DNA of 64,000 bases, taken from the NCBI GenBank assembly GCA_917880885.1, contig OU862923.1:27233770-27297769 (forward strand). The letters run 5' to 3'. Source of the DNA: Limnephilus marmoratus (taxonomy: Eukaryota > Arthropoda > Insecta > Trichoptera > Limnephilidae). Of this stretch, positions 1 to 11,268 are shown piece after piece. The notes beneath the pieces are model-generated. The model made no database searches. It was not told the origin of the DNA and saw only the letters and a program-made list of their open reading frames with translations. Each line of letters begins with the position of its first letter. Within the stretch, counting starts at the first letter, position 1. Both the position numbers and the translations under genes were made by a program.

Positions 1-2330
1 CCGCTACAAAAAGTTAGAAGCAGGTGACACCAGTCCACCACCAGCCCAGGTTACACGGGAAGGGAAGGACTGGGACACTGTAGCTAAAATAGTGACCCCC
101 TCCAAAGTTAAATGGGCAATCAAAAGGTTCGACCCTTTGAGAAGCACGGGAGAAGATGGAATCTTTCCGGCACTTCTACACAGGGGCCTGGATACAATCT
201 TACTTCCGGTGGCTAAGATCCTGAGGGCGTGCTGCGCCCTCGGATACATCCCCATATCATGGAGGAAAACAAGGGTAGTGTTCATACCTAAACCAGACGC
301 ATTCCATCCAATTAGTCTCGCCTCTTTCCTTCTAAAGACAATGAAGAGGCTACTGGCTAACACATAAGAGATGGGGAATGAGAGAAAAGCCCCTCCATGA
401 GTTACAATTTGCGTATCAACCAGGTAAGTCGGTTGACGCGGCACTGCACAGGTTGGTATACAAACTTTCAGGCGCAGGCAACTGGGGAACTAGTGGTAGG
501 ACTCTTTCTGGACATAGAAGGGAGCATTCAATTGCACCACTATTAAATCCTTCGACGAAGCGGCAGAAAGACATGGACTCAACAAAAACACCAGAAGGTG
601 GCTGAAGAACACGCTCTCGGATTCTTATGGTGAAAAGAGGTGAGGTGAACTTGAGGGGTGTCCACAGGGAGGGGTCTTGTCATCCTTGCTGTGGAGCCTG
701 GTGGTGGACAACCTCATAAGGAAACTCAATAACAGGGGCCTGAATACTCAAGGGTACGCGGATGACATCGCAACCATAATAAGGTGTTGGGATGCAGACA
801 CGACCAGAGGCCTCATACAAACAACACTGGCAACAGTGGAAGAATGGTGTGAAGAAACAGGGCTGTCGGTCAACCCGGACAAGACAGAACTAGTAATCTT
901 TGTACGCAAAAGTAAACTAGAGGGATGGAACAATCCAACCTTCTACGGAAAGGAGTTAGAACCCTCTGACATGGTTAAGTACCTCGGAGTCATTATAGAG
1001 GCCAAGCTGAGTTGGAAAAACCAGGTGGAAACTGTGGGCAGAAAGGCCTATGCTCTTACATGGGCAACTAGGCGAATCTGTGGCAGAACATGGGGACTAC
1101 CAAAACAATGCAATGGCTGTACACAGCCGTTGTAAAACCTAGAATCATGCATGTAACCTTGGTCTGGTGGAGGAGAATAACACTGAAAATAGTGATAACC
1201 ACACTCAACCACATACAAGGACTTGCGTGAGAGGATTACTAGCCATGGGAGTGCTGCTGAACCTACCCCCACTAAACTTAGAAATAGAGGCGATGGCGAC
1301 AGCCTACAGGTTACAAAATTCATTGGAGAGGTTAGTTGCCCAAAAACAGTCATCCGAAGATCGGAACAAGACTGAGGGCAATTAGCCCGACAGCTGGAAT
1401 AAAGCAGGACGCAAACAAGCCGAATACTTCTTCAGACAGCAGTTTGGTGTGATGTACCCCACCCCGGAGTGGGACATGGTCCCAGGTCCAACCTCCAGAC
1501 AGGAACTAATCTGGTTCACAGATGGGTTCAAGATGGAGGAAGGAACGGGGGCCGGGGTATGTCTGCAGGAATCCACGATCCACTGCACTGTGTTTCAGGC
1601 TGAGATGAAAGCCATCTTGGCCTGCGCACAGGAGAATATACGTATCGGGTACAGGAATAAGAATATAATCGTATGTTCTGATAGCTAGGCAGCCCTAATG
1701 GCAGTGGAAAGTAACCAATATGACTCCAGATTGGTGATGGAATGAACGAATATTCTTACAGAATTCGCTACAATTAATAAAATAACCCAGATATGGGTAC
1801 CAGGACATACGGTATTGAGGGCAATGAGCGGGCTGACAAACTAGCAAGGAAAGGGGCAAAATCACCACTTGCGGGATCCGGGCCGGCCGTAGGAGTAGCA
1901 GCTTGCCACACCAAATTACATATTGAGAAGTGGGTCAAATCCCAGAACTGTAAGGAATGGGAGAGGGCATCCGGAATGAGGCAATCCAAAGTACTCATAA
2001 ACGGACCGGACCCCAGACGGACCAGGAAACTACTCGATATGGACAGAAACTCACTGAGGGAACTGGTAGGACTACTAACACGATACTTCTTTCTAAGGAG
2101 ACACGTGCAGCTATTGGGAGTGGAAAGCACCAATAGATGTAGAAAATATGAAGAGACTCCAATTCACTTATGGTGGGGGCCAATGTCCTGCCCTGGTGGG
2201 AACTAGGCTTAGATACCCTGTAGTGGGGAGACACACTGTAGAACCAGAAGACACAGCCACATTATCCAATGACAACTCTGGTGAACTTCACTAAAGGGAC
2301 TGGGTTAAAGGCCTAATTTTTCACGGGAAC
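1..2330 (+). pseudogene. Decayed RNase H-bearing non-LTR retrotransposon (I/Jockey/Loa-like), 5' part outside window
   Basis: Broken reading frames in three phases give, in order: reverse-transcriptase finger sequence (about 92-600, with FAYQPGKS), an RT palm with the catalytic YADD at 755-766 followed by GLSVNPDKTELVIF, thumb sequence with VKYLGVI, an RNase H start with WFTDG (about 1510-1690), and an RNase H end with VPGHTGIEGNERADKLA, whose start at 1790-1800 is in one frame. This order is typical of I-superfamily LINEs with a C-terminal RNase H. The endonuclease and 5' end lie left of the window or are lost. Stops and frameshifts make it inactive. The 3' tail (about 2258-2312) recurs at 60755-60800. 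It lies in the long intron of the 4EHP gene, antisense to it. Clade assignment is inference. Confidence 0.85.
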
Positions 2331-3514
2331 TAGTCGTAAACCATCACCGCAAAAAAACCCACTAAAAACTAAATTTATGAACAAAAATATTTTTGGTTAT
2401 TTTGAAAAAAAACCAAAGATGAAGTTACTCAACCCTCAAATCTTACATAATTACAAATACATAGAATGCAATATTTTACATCAAAATGTTTAAAACAAAT
2501 AACCGCTTTCATATAAACTTCAAGACTTTACGAATTAGTTTTACGAATTTGTTAATGTTCATTTTTATCGTCTTCTATAAATTTTTCATTTTGAGGCTTG
2601 AATGGTTTTACCAAACCATGGTCAATATCTTATCTTTAAAATTATTCTTATTATATCTATTAAGATGAAGCCATAGTAAATAATGCAAAATCATACAAAA
2701 TCATTTTGAAAATTTGATCGCTTAGAAGTATTGTAGATGCTTCAATTAAATACTGCGTGTAGAACATACTTTGGCCCTTAAAAATATCGGCCATTTTTTT
2801 TATAAGTCTTTTAATAAGCCTAAAAAAAAATAAAGTATAAGGTCTAAAAAACACACTTTCAAGTCCAAGCTCTCCTATTTATAAAACCCTTTTCGGTTAT
2901 TGTTTTATTGTATAATGTGGCAAATTCAGTTTATTTTATAATGATCGCAAAAAAAGTTGATATTTACACCCAATCTTCCCAAAATAAAATAAAATATGCA
3001 TTTTCACGTTGTTATTTTACAATACGGCCGCTAGTCGACGAATTCGGTTTTTCAAAGTGAACCCTATGGCGTCCACCGAAGACGCCACAGTCGGACAGTC
3101 GCCAAACCTCAGTCACGCCCCGAACCGAGCGGGAGATGGACGCGTCACTCCGCGTCACTTGATTTCGTGAAATCAATTTTAAATTTCCGTTTTATTACAA
3201 TAAACAATGCGTAAAACAGGAATTAATATTTTTTACAGGCCTTTACGAAATCAACCTGTAAAACAAAACTCTCAAATACCTTTTCCAACCTTTCCAAAAG
3301 CTTTTTCTCAAGTATTTTTAAACTCCTCCCATAAAGGGCGTGAATTCCGATTTCGATTTTTTCCTGAACTAGTGGATCGCCTTAAAGGACATTTTTTTTC
3401 ACTTATCTTAAGATTGAACAGTTTTTATTTTATTTATTCAAATCTCTATTTTTAGGAAGGAGATTGTAAATGTGTATGAATACCCTCATGGCTTATATTA
3501 CAGGAGCTCTCTGT
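2331..3514. other. AT-rich intronic spacer of the 4EHP gene
   Basis: No coding sequence or recognisable element was found. Most is A/T-rich. A GC-rich island at about 3020-3160 includes an odd cluster of restriction-site-like hexamers at 3025-3045. Confidence 0.4.
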
Positions 3515-3810
3515 TTCTGGGCCATTGTGTGAAGGGTAAAAAATACAAATTTCTGCGCCGTTGTATGAAAGTTACAAAATACAAACTTCTGGGCCATTGT
3601 ATGAAAGTTACAAAATACGAACTTCTGGGCCATTGTATGAAAGGTACGAAATACAAACTTCTGGGCCATTGCACGAAAGTTACAAAATACAAACTTCTGG
3701 GCCATTGTATGAAAGGTACAAAATACAAACTTCTGTTCAAAAAGGCCGATGTATGAAAGTTACAACATACAAACTTCTGGGTCATTATATGAAAGGTACA
3801 AAATACAAAG
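3515..3810. repeat. 36-bp minisatellite, about 8 units
   Basis: Units start at 3515, 3551, 3587, 3623, 3659, 3695, 3731 and 3775. All are 36 bp except the seventh, which is 44 bp. Each contains a TTCTGGGCCATTGTATGAAA-like core and a CAAAATACAAAC end. Because 36 is divisible by 3, reading frames stay open through the array on both strands (a plus-strand frame repeats the 12-residue unit GHCMKVTKYKLL). This is an effect of the period and not evidence of a gene. It lies in the 4EHP intron. Confidence 0.95.
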
Positions 3811-5072
3811 GCAAAGAGGCAGAAAGAAAAGAATGACTCAATGACGGCCAAGATTTAGAATTTCTATATATTATATCTCTTCCAAATTAAATTTTATTTG
3901 GGTACTATAATTAAAATATGTTGAATGAATTGGTAACATTAAAAAAGCGCTCCTTATCTGAAAGTACAAGACTAATCTAATAAATAGATAATCAGCATCA
4001 TAAACAATAAATAAAAACTGTTCAAGGCCATCACAAATACCACAATAAAATTGATTGGTAAGGAAAGAGCCATCGCACAGCAGTAAAAAATATTACTTGG
4101 AGCAACAATATTAGAGCAGAAAAAAGGAACATTACAATAATAATTGGAATTGCATTTTAATGCAATTATTATTAAAACTCTTCCTTCCTTACAGATGGCA
4201 ATGTTCAAAACATCTTCGTTCCAATTAAGCAAACGGATGTGAGATCAGATATTAATGTAAGTAAAATGTTAATGCAGGATTAAAATAAGAAAAAGAAAAC
4301 CACTAGCAATTATTCATCACACAATATCATAAGTACAGAAGCAAAATTCACTATTATTGACTAGTAAAATAACATATGTGTCAGGAATCTGTAACTTACT
4401 CAAATGATGTTTTGGTGAAATTGAGGAATTAAATTCCTGTTCTGATAGATTACAATTTTATGGTAAGAATGGATTGTAAAGTTTGGATGTGAAATAATTT
4501 GAGATAAGTTGGTAGAAATGTATGCAAATATTTTTTTATATATATAAAATATAACTTAATAGTGGGCATAAATAAGTGAAAAGATAAACGGAAGAGGAAA
4601 CGTTTCATATTTTCTGTGAAGTATATTGCATTATAAACAGAATTAATTATATTAGCTGTCAGTACATCTCTTCTTGTTTAGAATTATTTACAATATTTAT
4701 TAACCACAACACACAGCTTTGAGTAGAAACAATTCATTTGCACGACTAAAAACTTGATCATCGCGCAAATTTGATTATAATATTTCGGCAAATTTTAACA
4801 AAACAATGTGTCAAAGTGATAATAATTTTGTGGTATTATGAATGGAACGAGCTTTAAATACGACCCTTTCCGTTTAATCAAATTATAAACCTTTTACACT
4901 AATTCTAAAGTCATGTAAAGATGTGTATAAGGTCATAAACATGGAATGATATGTGGCAAAAGGGGGCACCAACTAGAAAGTTTTTATCTCAACCAGACGG
5001 TGGCGGTAACAGCGGAGCAATATCATTAATAGGCCAATGTTCTGATGTTCACACACAAACAGTATCACTTAC
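3811..5072. other. AT-rich intron of the 4EHP gene
   Basis: No further eIF4E-like exon was found on the minus strand here or anywhere down to position 1, so the next exon is off the left edge. No recognisable repeat was seen. Confidence 0.4.
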
Positions 5073-5336
5073 CTGCTCATACTGCACTGTGTTGCTTCGC
5101 AATCTATTTCCAGGTCTTCTGAACCAAAGCCAGTAGGGGTATTGAAGTTTGTGCTCGTTTGAGGGCACATAAATGGGGGACGACCGATCAGGGGAGGGTT
5201 CACGATGCTCTTCGTTGTCACTATTATCCGTTCCATCCCCCTTGGTGCTAAACAGAAAAGTGAGGTTAAAGAGGGAGAGCACAACCATCTTGGTAGAGCC
5301 TTCGAAATATGATATTTATTCGTACTTGTCAGACAT
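5073..5336 (-). CDS. EIF4E2: eIF4E2/4EHP cap-binding protein, first two coding exons (partial gene)
   Basis: 4EHP binds the mRNA 5' cap but not eIF4G, and acts in translational repression with partners such as GIGYF. Exon 1 is 5336-5326 (MSD plus two bases of the next codon). A 78-bp intron (GTACGA to TTTAG) leads to exon 2, 5247-5073, which ends at CAG|GTAAGT in phase 0. The 62 residues start with an acidic, low-complexity tail (GDGTDNSDNEEH) and then give NEHKLQYPYWLWFRRPG and TVQYEQ. These match the start of the eIF4E fold in 4EHP (human HPLQYNYTFWYSRRTPG and SQSYEQ). The Tyr of VQYEQ aligns with the cap-stacking Tyr78 of human 4EHP. The remaining exons are outside the window, beyond an intron of more than 5 kb filled with repeats. 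The 11-nt first exon is the least certain part: it rests on phase, a GTACGA donor and the ATG. Confidence 0.82.
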
Positions 5337-6382
5337 AATGTCCCTTGGGCGACACGTGATTGGTTCTTTTGAATAACGATCTAAATTAAAAATATATATC
5401 ACAGAATTCGCGCACGATTTCAAGCAGATGCAATACTTTTAGACACCTATCAGCAATGTTGACTTCTAAAAAAAATCATTTTTGTGACAGGGCTAAAATT
5501 CCTAAACCAGTTCTTGCCCCAGCTCATCCGGCTCTCATCGCTTCGTGAACTAAATACGGTGTAAAAGGGAACTAATCCGCACGGTGCGCGGTGGTTTGGT
5601 CAAACTATGGCCACGGTTATAAATAGACCGTTTTTTATGTATATAAGGTGAGGTTTTTATCCAGTAAAGACTTTTTTCCTCACGATAACATTAATGTAAA
5701 AGTAAACTCAGTCAATTAAATAATCACCTTCAGAAGGTAATAGTTATAAGGCCAAATGAGCCGTAAAACTAGTTAGTTAGATCATGAAAGGGCATTGCAA
5801 AGCCCTAGTTTAGCTAGAGGATTACGAAAGAATCCGTAGAATCAAAAAAAAAAAAAATATATAATAATAATAAGAATCCTGGTGTACAAATGCATTCTCC
5901 AAACAAAATTCTCTCTTGATATGCAATATGGATGGCTTACTTACTTTGTGCGGTACAAAGTAACATAGTACAAAAAAATTGTACCATTCCATAAGTTTTT
6001 ATGCATTTATTTGATAATCTAAATCTAAGATGATTTTTCTGTTCTTTGATGTTTTTCGGTTTTTCACAATTTTTTTGGCATGATACCAGCTTTAGCTTCA
6101 AAATATTACAAATGGTCGTTAGTTGTGTCAAATAAATCCTTATAACTAACTTGCATATAAATATACCACCTTGTAATAAAAACGAAAAAAGATTTGACGA
6201 TCCTTCGTCCCAAATAATGCATACTGTAAAAATAAGATATATTTTCATGACGTGCATTTTCGGAATTTCTAATATAAACAATCATAATTGATAAACTGAA
6301 ATCTAGCAGCTTAATGGGACTTCATTATAATTACGTAACTAAATAAATATATACATATACAATAAAAAAAATACAAAAACGA
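5337..6382 (-). promoter_or_regulatory. 5' flank and presumed promoter region of 4EHP
   Basis: This is upstream of the 4EHP start codon on the minus strand. A TATTTATAAC-like stretch lies on the minus strand at about 5617-5626, but no defined core promoter can be proved. The part beyond about 5700 is AT-rich with no coding sequence recognised. Elongin B is transcribed away in the other direction from 7982. Confidence 0.35.
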
Positions 6383-6668
6383 GTGTGCTTTAGACCACAC
6401 GACTGAAGTAAAACTACAAGACAAACCTCGCCGAATGAACCCAGATATCCCTGCTAAGTTACCAAACGTAGCGAACGGGGAAACCTACGACCTTGGGGTG
6501 ACCATCTTATCCTTATTCTTATCACTCCCCAAGTCAAGCATGCGTAAAGGCCCAACCGTTCGCCTAGCAATCGATCACCGTTCGCATCGATTACCGTTCG
6601 CATGACATTTTTCGTAACAATCACCAGCTTACCCTCCAAGTCGAGCGTGCGTAAAGAAGTTTTGCTTA
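6383..6668 (+). mobile_element. Non-autonomous inverted-repeat element (family 1, copy 1) carrying a SINE-like fragment
   Basis: The left end (GTGTGCTTTAGACCACACGA, then CTGAAGTAAAACT) and the right end (GTAAAGAAGTTTTGCTT) match, inverted, the element at 36391-36605. The ends carry GAAGTnAAACTTC-like sub-palindromes. The segment at about 6425-6510 is absent from the other copy. On the minus strand it matches the head of the SINE-like repeat at 12425-12850 (TACCAAACGTAGCGAAC). Confidence 0.7.
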
Positions 6669-6895
6669 AAAAATATATATATATATATATTTATCTTCAC
6701 ACTGACGAGAAACCAAGGGAAATACTCTGGACTGATGATCAGTGTCTTTGCCGCCATGGGCGTCGGGAGGCAAACAGACAAATTGGTTAAAAAAAAAATT
6801 AAAGGAAAAAATACTTAATTTTTCGAACACAGCAACTTATTTTGCGACACCATTTTAATTCCAAATTAATTAACACTTAGTAATAACTACTTTTA

Positions 6896-7043
6896 GGGTG
6901 CGTTTCTTCATTTACTGAGAATGCTAAATGCTATGCTAATTGTAAAAGTAAACGGTCAAATGCATAGAAATTTTTAAATTTCGATCGTTTACTTTTACAA
7001 TTAGCATTGCATTTAGCATTCTCGGTAAATGAAGAAACCCACC
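6896..7043. mobile_element. Palindromic MITE (family 2, copy 1)
   Basis: Two arms of about 65 bp are inverted repeats. The left arm reads GTTTCTTCATTTACTGAGAA and the right arm ends CGGTAAATGAAGAAACCCACC with few differences. A near-identical 146-bp copy is at 48650-48795 in a TMUB intron. No coding capacity. Superfamily not assigned. Confidence 0.9.
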
Positions 7044-7144
7044 ATTATTGTTTAAAAACCAACATGTTTCGTAAGCAATGCTTATTAGGGTTTACTTAAA
7101 ACTAAAATCATTGAAGACAGTATTAGCGACAGAAAAAAATTATT

Positions 7145-7385
7145 AGAAACAGAAAAAAATTAAGAAAAATATTCGGTCGCATCTAGGAAATGAACCGACC
7201 TTAACCTTTCCGGCCCGGCGCTTTGCTTTACCACTGAGCTAATTTTCATTTTAGCGGCAATTACACGTTCACCAACATTATCTTCATTTTCTTAACGCAT
7301 ATTTTGATTGCTATCTTTATGTAATCCTGGGTTCAATTCCTAGATGCGACCGAGTCTTTTTCGGATTTTTCTGTTTCAAATTTTT
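7145..7385. mobile_element. tRNA-derived palindromic repeat, copy 1
   Basis: On the minus strand, 7242-7175 is tRNA-like: TTAGCTCAGTGGTAAAGC fits an RNA polymerase III A box and GGTTCATTTCC a B box. A spacer (about 7243-7324) follows. Then the 3' half of the same tRNA-like sequence occurs in the opposite orientation (GGGTTCAATTCCTAGATGCG, about 7329-7348). Both arms continue into a T-rich TTTTTCTGTTT tail. It cannot be a functional tRNA gene: the anticodon arm does not fold and the unit is embedded in an inverted repeat. The same layout with a different tRNA module is at 55680-56048. Confidence 0.75.
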
Positions 7386-7411
7386 GTTTGAGAGTCGTTA
7401 ATATTAGCACC

Positions 7412-7571
7412 CCCACACGCACACTTCGGAGCGACCGAGTCCCGCGCCACTTCAGGCCGCCGTGCAGAAAAGTAAAGACCGATAGGTTTACAGCGCAGTT
7501 CACTGTAAGACTTTTCTGCGCGGCGGCCTGAAGTGGCGCGGGACTCGGTCGCTCCGAAGTGTGCGTGTGGG
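7412..7571. mobile_element. GC-rich 160-bp palindrome upstream of elongin B
   Basis: Arms of about 65 bp (CCCACACGCACACTTCGGAG at left, its reverse complement ending GTGCGTGTGGG at right) surround a loop of about 30 bp. Base composition differs sharply from the AT-rich surroundings. It looks like a MITE. No second copy was found in the window. Confidence 0.85.
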
Positions 7572-7981
7572 AGATGCTATTGTCTTCAATGATTAAATTA
7601 TTTTTAATTGAAACATGAGAACGAAATCTTGTTCAATTTGTGTCGTTAAATAAAAGCTGATCAACTAAACTAATGGGAGCTCATAATCAAACGAACAATG
7701 TCATGTTTTCGGTAACGGTAATAATAATTTAATTTTTGTAATGCCCCCATTGCCCCATTTCGAGTGACTTTTCTCAGATTTATGTAACCATAAACAATCA
7801 TAAATGAATCATCGCCACAAGCGTTGAATGGTTGAATACATTTATTTCTGTTTTCTCATGGTTTTATCCAGTTTTATCTCATCTGTGGACTGCTTGACGG
7901 ACGTGACGGCTAACTTTGCGTTTGCCGATTATTTAAAGAATTTTTATTCTACAGTCGGCAGAGCCTTAATATCCAATTAAA
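7572..7981 (+). promoter_or_regulatory. 5' flank and 5' UTR of elongin B
   Basis: This stretch between the GC-rich palindrome and the start codon must hold the elongin B promoter or 5' UTR. No clear TATA box was identified. The sequence before the ATG, CCAATTAAA, is purine-rich at -3. Confidence 0.35.
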
Positions 7982-10900
7982 ATGGTAAATCGTAGTTTCC
8001 CCACTAATTTTAAATGTTTCTACACAAAAAATTGACCCGTTTACCGTCAAAATTGTCATTGGACCAATGTTTTCATGTTAACTCGTTTCATTTTTCAGGA
8101 TGTATTTCTCATGATAAGGAGGAAAAAGAGGACGATTTTCACCGATGCCAAAGATACCACGACTGTTCTGGAGCTAAAAAAGATGATCGAAGGTATGAGG
8201 AAACAAATAATATAAAATTTTAATATACATAACCACCAACCACGTATTGTTAGTACGAGTATCAAATTGCAAACGCTAGCTTGTTGAACTGGGCAGTAAT
8301 TTTTAATTTTCTTTATTATTTCTGTATGAATAAGTGCCGACTATTTGTGTGTTTATTATTGTTCACCTTTGTGCAATATAGGCGTACAAACACTAGCATT
8401 AGCACAATGGATTTATTTGTAAACATGACATGTTGTGTAAATGTTGTTAATTGTTTGCTTTTCCAGGTATTTTGAAAGTGCCGCCAATAAATCAAATGCT
8501 ATTTAATAAGGATAACCAAATGATGGTGGAGGACAAAACACTACAGGACTATGGTCTGACATCTTCCACAGCCAAAGCTCAAAGTCCAGCACCCATTGGT
8601 CTAGCTCTAAGGTAAAAATTTAAATGATATAATTAACTTGTTCATGTAATTTTACCCGAACGATGTGTTATTTTTGAAGAGCAGATTCGACAAAAAGGGG
8701 TTTAATTCCATTATTTAATAAGAAACATAAATGTAGATTTTCTCTGTAAATCTTGCAGTTTGTGAAAACTGTATTGTTTATTAAGTGGCTGGTACATAAC
8801 AAACAGGAGTTGTAGAACAAATATAATATACGGAATGCCTAGCAATAACACATTATAGGGGGATTTTTGTGAAATATAATTCAATGCTTTTCATCACACG
8901 AGTAACACTTCTCTCCTGGTTTACACTCATCATTCACATTCATACATTCAAGTGCTCATATTGAATTTTTTTTTTTTTTTTTTACATTAACTCCACACAG
9001 GAGGCCCTGAGGAAAATAATTTCCCTCAGGGCCTATGTCATCTGGGATGCTGTGTGGAGGGTCTTTTTGAGGAGAGGAAGGAATGAACATTGGTCTTGAA
9101 GAGACCCATGTTGTAGGAAGGAGGAAACACAGAGGCCGGCAAATCATTCCACAGCCGAGCTGTTGAACACAAGAACGAGTCGAAGAAACGACCCGTTCTC
9201 ATGTGACAAATGTCAACCGTGTACAAATGTTGGGCACGCGTTAGGCGTGTTTCCCGACTATGCACCGGTGCCGAAGGGATCAATGATGCTAGTTCCTCGG
9301 AGCATCTTCCATTGTAATACCGGTAGAACAAGGATAGCATTCCCACCCGACGCCTGTGCTCTAAAGGTTGCAATCCGTCTGTTAAGATGGGAGAATCTAT
9401 AAAAAAATAAATAATAACTGACAATAATTATAATAATATATAACGGACCGCCCGTTTCTGCACAGAGTCGAGGGTATTTTTCAGGTATTTTGGAGCTCCA
9501 GACCAGAGATGGCTGCCAAATTCAACCGTGGGGCGTACTTGTGATTTGTACAAGGTTAGCAGTTGTGTACTATTAAAGTATCTGCGGGCCCTGTACAGTA
9601 CGCCCAGTTTTTGGGAGGCTAGCTTTACTCTGGCTTCGATGGAGCCCCCATACCTGAGCTGGTCACTTAGGGTTACACCAAGCATATCAATGGAGGGCCT
9701 GTTCGGAAGATTGCTTCCGTTGAAAGAGACTAGATTTTCATTTCGATCCCTTTTGGACGTAATCAGACAAGATTGGGTCTTTGAAACATTAAATTCAACG
9801 AGATTATTTTTACCCCAAGAGAAAACACTCTCGAGGTAGCCGTCCATTCTTTGCTTCAAAGCCCTACGAGCTGTTGGAGTTTGTGAGCCCTTTGGGGGCT
9901 TGTCAAACAAAAAGCTATCATGAACTGTACTGTCATCCGCATAACAGTGAATTGGTGCACATGACAAAAGGTCGTTGATGTGCAACAAAAACAAAGTTAT
10001 AATACAATATATCCGCAAGAAGACAACTGGTATATATTATTATAAATTTATCTATAAAGCGTTGGCCATTTCTGCTTCTCCTACCTTTTGCCAGTGACCT
10101 CGAGCTTCGTTGGGATCAAGTCTTCAGTTTTTCTCAATTTTCATAATTGTTTTAAATTTATTTTAGAAACAGAAGGATTTCAAATATTGTCAGCTTATTC
10201 GCAACCTGAGAATGTTTGTCTCCCTTAACCTGATCTAAGCGGATTTCACGTATATGTGATCCATGAATTTTCACCAAAACACACTATGTCAAAACGTGCT
10301 GCCTTGTAAGGTAGATAGTTTTGAAAAGGTCAGCATTGAAAGGTTCATGTTACTTACCTTTTGCCATTTTAATTTATTGCCGTTGTTTCATGGATTGTGC
10401 TGCTCGTGAATGCTAGCTTTGGATTTAAACCGTATCATTACTTTGTAACTCGTTCAAGACTCGTTTTTATCTCGTTCAAGACCCCACTGAGAGACAGCCT
10501 GGGTTCTCATTGCCTCGCTGGACTGCCATCAATAGGTTAAGGTGCTCCCATAGCCGTTGTGCTCACATGATGCATAGATGGAGCCTTAAAGAGTCGGCAA
10601 TGTGTGAATGCGGTGCGGTGCAGACCACCGAACATGTGGTCAACGAATGCCCGCTCCATTCATTCCCCAGCGGGATTTATGAGGTCCACAGGGCAACGCC
10701 TGAGGCTCTAGACTGGCTCACAGACCTAGACGTCCCCCTCTGACCCCCCACCATACGAAAGAAGAAGACTTTGTAACAAAGCTATACAATGCACTTTCAC
10801 TGGCCATTAGACAGAACACAAATTATTTGAAATATAAATTGGACACCGAGTCTTGGAGCATCAGCCAAGACAAATCAAACACTAATGATTTTATTAATAC

Positions 10901-11268
10901 CTGCAGTGTTGTTATTTTTGTTGTAAATTGCGCATGCTCTCAAGACAGGAGTTCCTAGTCAGGCAGGCACAGCACACAAATAAAAATATCCCGAAGACCA
11001 TTACCGTAGACATCGTTTTACTGACGGCTCTCTATTCTCAAATTTTATCTTTTATGTATAACCAAGAAGCAAATCAAGTTCCCTGTGAAGTCATTCAGTG
11101 TTTTCTGTAAAATTGAATCATCTGAAAAAATCTGTTTCTAAAATTTGAAATTCCAGAAAAGAAAACGGTGAATTTGAAATCCTGGAATTGACCCCATTCT
11201 CATCCCCCCCGGATCTTCCCGACGTCATGAAGTCCCAGGAGAGCAACGGACAGGAGCAGGTCAACTAA
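7982..11268 (+). CDS. ELOB: Elongin B (ubiquitin-like subunit of the elongin BC complex)
   Basis: Elongin B pairs with elongin C in elongin A transcription-elongation complexes and in cullin-RING ubiquitin ligases. Coding exons: 7982-7984 (ATG only), 8099-8192, 8467-8611 and 11157-11268. All introns are GT/AG and phases join to 117 aa, against 118 in human. The start [19 protein letters not shown] is nearly identical to known family members. [30 protein letters not shown] and APIGLALR complete the ubiquitin-like fold (residues 1 to about 85). The acidic end [14 protein letters not shown] is the conserved C-terminal tail. The first coding exon holds only the start codon. The small introns are simple; the 2.5-kb intron 3 holds an antisense LINE copy and another RT fragment. 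Identity is near certain and exon edges are well supported. Confidence 0.96.
8970..9995 (-). pseudogene. 5'-truncated LINE (family A, copy 1) in elongin B intron 3
   Basis: On the minus strand this reads as the C-terminal half of a reverse transcriptase ([20 protein letters not shown], then SVQKRAVR and [12 protein letters not shown]), a 3' hairpin (GGCCCTGAGGGAAATTATTT and its complement) and an A18 tail at 8970-8987. It is nearly identical to 57778-59145. Homology stops near 9994, so it is 5'-truncated. An AT-rich insertion of about 40 bp at 9401-9442, absent from the other copy, breaks the frame. It is antisense to the host gene. Confidence 0.9.
10505..10745 (+). pseudogene. C-terminal fragment of a non-LTR retrotransposon polyprotein
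   Basis: A short open stretch carries [36 protein letters not shown] and [12 protein letters not shown] Cys-Cys-His-Cys cluster of this kind and a closing TDLD motif are common at the C-terminus of LINE proteins in arthropods. No RT core is attached. It sits in elongin B intron 3, in the same orientation as the gene. Confidence 0.7.

Noticed and set aside
1..4. 146-codon minus-strand frame at the left edge (4-444)
   Set aside because: Antisense shadow of the LINE reverse transcriptase; no family match.
3472..3851. Apparent repetitive proteins in several frames
   Set aside because: By-product of a 36-bp tandem repeat; one unit of 44 bp breaks the phase.
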